From the NCBI GenBank assembly GCA_030490835.1, contig CM059977.1, positions 14,851,399 to 14,915,398 of the forward strand: a stretch of DNA of 64,000 bases, given 5' to 3'. The translations under genes were made by a program, and so were the position numbers. Positions within the stretch are counted from its first letter, which is position 1. Each line of letters starts with the position of its first letter. The stretch comes from Annona cherimola (Eukaryota > Streptophyta > Magnoliopsida > Magnoliales > Annonaceae). The notes under the pieces were generated by a model. That model had not been told where the DNA came from, made no database searches, and saw nothing but the letters and a program-made list of their open reading frames with translations. Shown one piece after another: positions 61,091 to 64,000 of this stretch.

Positions 61091-62100
61091 TAAATGAAAG
61101 AATTTTCATAATAATACAAGTAATGCAAAATATAATAGATAAACTAATAAAGTGAATTTTTTATCAACCATTTAGATGTTAAAAATAAATGACATTATAT
61201 AGAAACAGAGTTTCATAGAAGTATCTCCGATTCTACTCATATTTACAACTCTGTGAGCTAATAAATATGTCCAAACTAAACCTTTAGTATTTTTTTATAG
61301 CCATACAAATGTAGGATTATATTTTGTAAATTTTCATTTATAAATACATAATTATGGGCATATTCATCATTTCACATGTGACATAAGAACGAATAAAATT
61401 TTAAACAAAATATATAAGTATATTTATAATTTTTAAAAGCTTATGGATATAACTCGAATTAGGAGTGAAATTTATAGATATGTATATATGTAATTCTCCA
61501 TACAAACCATCTTAAATCATTTAAATAAATTATTCTCAATCAAATAAAAATTATAATTTAAGGACGACAAATTCTACACCATTGAATGGTTAGTTTTATT
61601 TTATTAAAAGTGTAGATAATTCGCATAATAATTTATTAAATGATATAAAATAATTATTTAAATCATTTAATAAAAATAGTAGTACAGTTTATTATTAATA
61701 AAAATATTTTTATGGTTTAAAATAAAATATTATTAGTTTAAAAATTGAATTTTAGCTTTGTATCTATTAGATTAAAATAATATTTATATGTATATGCACA
61801 TTTTAATAAAAATAAAACTAAAAATTCATTTTTAAGAAATTTTTCACCTTAAATTACAATTTTTTATTTTCTTGAGAATATTTTTTATCATTTAATATAA
61901 AAATATTTTCACAATTTAAAACTACGTGTGAAAATTTTCGGGAATATCAAATGATTTAATATAATTTTTATATATTTTATAGCAAACGATAAAGGGAATT
62001 CTAAAGAAAATGAATTTTGTATGAAACACAGCAGAGGGCGAAATTGCCATTTTATCATTTGAGGGACCTGCAATATACAATCTTCAAATGAACTAGACTG
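61091..62100. other. AT-rich spacer, no gene seen
   Basis: Very AT-rich; no open frame or recognisable repeat end that I can support. Confidence 0.4.
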
Positions 62101-62104
62101 TCGA

Positions 62105-62514
62105 TTGTTGAAACTCGAGGGTTTTTTCTTGCAAATTAAACCCCTAAGGAATCTTGATGCATTCGAGGTGGGTTTTCTTCAGGCTTGCTCTTCTAGTAAG
62201 AACCCGACATTACTTTTTATGATCTCTCTCCTCCCTCTCTCTCTCTCGCAAGGTGTTGGAAGTGCGGACAAGGAGGCAATGACAGATGATATGTGTGTGA
62301 TATGATCAGCAATTGGTTTTGTTCTGCAAAGGCTACTGTTAACATTGCTAGTACTGTTCTCACCTACCCCAATCTAGTGCAGTTGAAGGCTTTTGAGGTC
62401 CCGGTGGAGATCGACGCATTGTGCCAGAAGGTTTTGTTGAGGGAGGAGTCTAAGAAGACGGCCGAAGAGTCGTATGAGGTTAGCTTCAGGACACAAGTGA
62501 AGCTGAAATATTAA
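62105..62514 (+). other. Possible small unrecognised gene or exon fragment
   Basis: Composition turns GC-richer and codon-like. Two overlapping frames are open: 62105-62305, and 62293-62514, the latter with NLVQLKAFEVPVEIDALCQK and a C-terminal KTAEESYEVSFRTQ-containing tail. A CT-rich run precedes it (62228-62248). I do not recognise a family. It might be a decayed exon or a real short protein; evidence is only composition and frame. Confidence 0.25.
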
Positions 62515-64000
62515 TCAAGTGTTCGAAACTAATTTCATGCGTGAAACATCGATTCATAGTAAATTACTGATCAATTGTTCAAAATCTGATTTTATATTTC
62601 AATCATGTACTCTGATTTTCTGATGCGCTCATAGATAAACGTGGCATCGCGGGAATACAACTATATCACAGGGAAATGTAGGTCTGTAATTACAATGGAA
62701 TATTCTAAAATTTTGAGGATGCATGTTTCAACTTTCAACAGGCAGCCGGCTGGGCTTAGAATCTACAGCAGAGAAAAGCAATCTTCCAACCACGGTGCTT
62801 GCGAAAATTTCTCCGTTCAGCTCTTGCCATTTTTACTGGACTGTTATTCCACTCTGAATGCAATCTGAAGATGCACACATGGATTCCTTAGCATAATATT
62901 CAGAATGAAAAATGCTTGTTTGACGATAAAACAGAATCCATGCTCGATGTCATACCCCCAATTCCTCCTTGAGAGAATCTCGGTCCTCCAGGACACCTGA
63001 AGTCCACGGGAAGGCCCGAGCGGTAGGGGGAGAACCCCGAGTTCATAAGAAAACCGGGATTCTTATACTTCCCCGAGAGGACCTGAGGTATATAGCTTGA
63101 TCGGTGAACAGTGTGGTTATGAAAACAAATAAAATCGTTGGTTGCGGATTGGAGTACAGTTGGTTGCAATCATAGGAAAGCTGAACACCAAGCCAGAGGA
63201 CGATGCCTACGTAATGGAGGGAGAACCCCGGATGCTTAGGAGGACAGGGATTCTCATGGTCACCAGGAGGACCTGATGGTATGATGTTATGATACACGAT
63301 TAAAATCAATAATCAGTCATCTGGCCCGGATTCTTGTTCCATTAATTATGCTTCCCAAAATGCATGTTATTCCAAGATTCCATTTTTTTGTTGCTGTCTT
63401 GATCACAATAACTTTCGAAGAAAATCACTGCTAAAAATGGTTAAACTCTTCAGCAGAACTGGTTTTGAGCGTGAAAAGCCAAAATCCGCTCAAGTTCCCA
63501 TATACTGTGATGATTTTGTAAGTTTGAGCCACACAAAATGCTGAGTACTATTTACTCCAGCCAAAGTATCAAAAATCATCTCACTTGAGAACCTTATGTA
63601 GGCCATAATGTGGAAAAGTGCAACTTCGCAAGCCCTACCTAGCCGTGTGGGAGAGAAGAAAGCTATAAGTAGGACATCAGAAGTTTCATTGACAAGGAAC
63701 TGAAGAGAAATTTGAAATTTGCAAATCCTAATGGTAGAATCCTATGAATAGGGCGGGAATGACTTTAGCGAATTGTTGCTAGCCCCATGGTTCATTCTAG
63801 CGGCCAACGAGAGGATTAGAAGGTAGGTAGAATGATGCTCGACTGATGAATGACAATTTGCCTACTTGTGTCTTCATCCTTATCCAATGCATATATGTTA
63901 GGTAGAAGGATTGAGCACCAACCACACTCTGTGGACTAGTTCACTTGCAATGCTCTCATCATCACAGGTCGCAGGGAAGAGTGCAACTAATGGTCTTAAA
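62515..64000. other. Spacer with diverged direct repeats, no gene assigned
   Basis: Mixed composition. Between about 63020 and 63285 two related units share GGGAGAACCCCG, GGGATTCT and AGGACCTGA(T)GGTAT, spaced roughly 200 bp apart. No open frame there has a recognisable domain. 63300-64000 shows nothing I can name. Confidence 0.35.

Overview
The window looks like nuclear DNA from a flowering plant, probably a woody, repeat-rich dicot or magnoliid. The evidence is GT-AG introns, AT-rich spacers full of MITEs, plant-type L1 and RTE LINEs, a Dof transcription factor (a plant-specific class) and a plant BIG gene. I cannot name the species from sequence alone.

Three host genes are visible. (1) An intronless Dof zinc-finger gene lies on the + strand (coding 7643-8572). 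Its leader carries a duplicated GA-repeat/uORF module. (2) A complete BIG gene (UBR4-type giant E3 ligase; auxin transport protein BIG) lies on the - strand, from 37999 down to 10533. I resolved 14 coding exons. The summed coding length is 15363 nt, exactly divisible by three (5120 codons plus stop), and every splice phase agrees. One intron uses a GC donor. The 5.75-kb intron between exons 6 and 7 holds a decayed L1-type LINE with a 16-bp target-site duplication. (3) An eIF3g gene lies on the - strand (52344 to 47416, two exons, 4.07-kb intron). It is intact except for an in-frame TAG at codon 13.

The rest is mostly transposable-element sequence. From 41 to 59.5 kb there is a cluster of non-autonomous hAT-like elements, five of them with 8-bp target duplications matching at 7 or 8 of 8 positions. 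One (41249-43849) carries three exons and the introns between them from an organellar-type seryl-tRNA synthetase gene. Another (43997-46940) was split by an RTE LINE that was itself split by a second copy of the same hAT family. A third (55813-57812) carries a Ser/Arg-rich coding-like stretch that may be a captured host exon. Tourist-like MITEs (GGGTGTGTTTGG ends, TAA target) and at least two other palindromic MITE families fill the spacers and the eIF3g intron. Several local tandem duplications (41 to 391 bp) occur in introns and spacers.

The three host genes are not obviously functionally linked; Dof and BIG are convergent. I found no prokaryote-like system, CRISPR array or RNA gene. The strongest candidates for something undescribed are the gene-capturing hAT element, the three-level nested insertion, the eIF3g nonsense codon and the clustered hAT landing zone.
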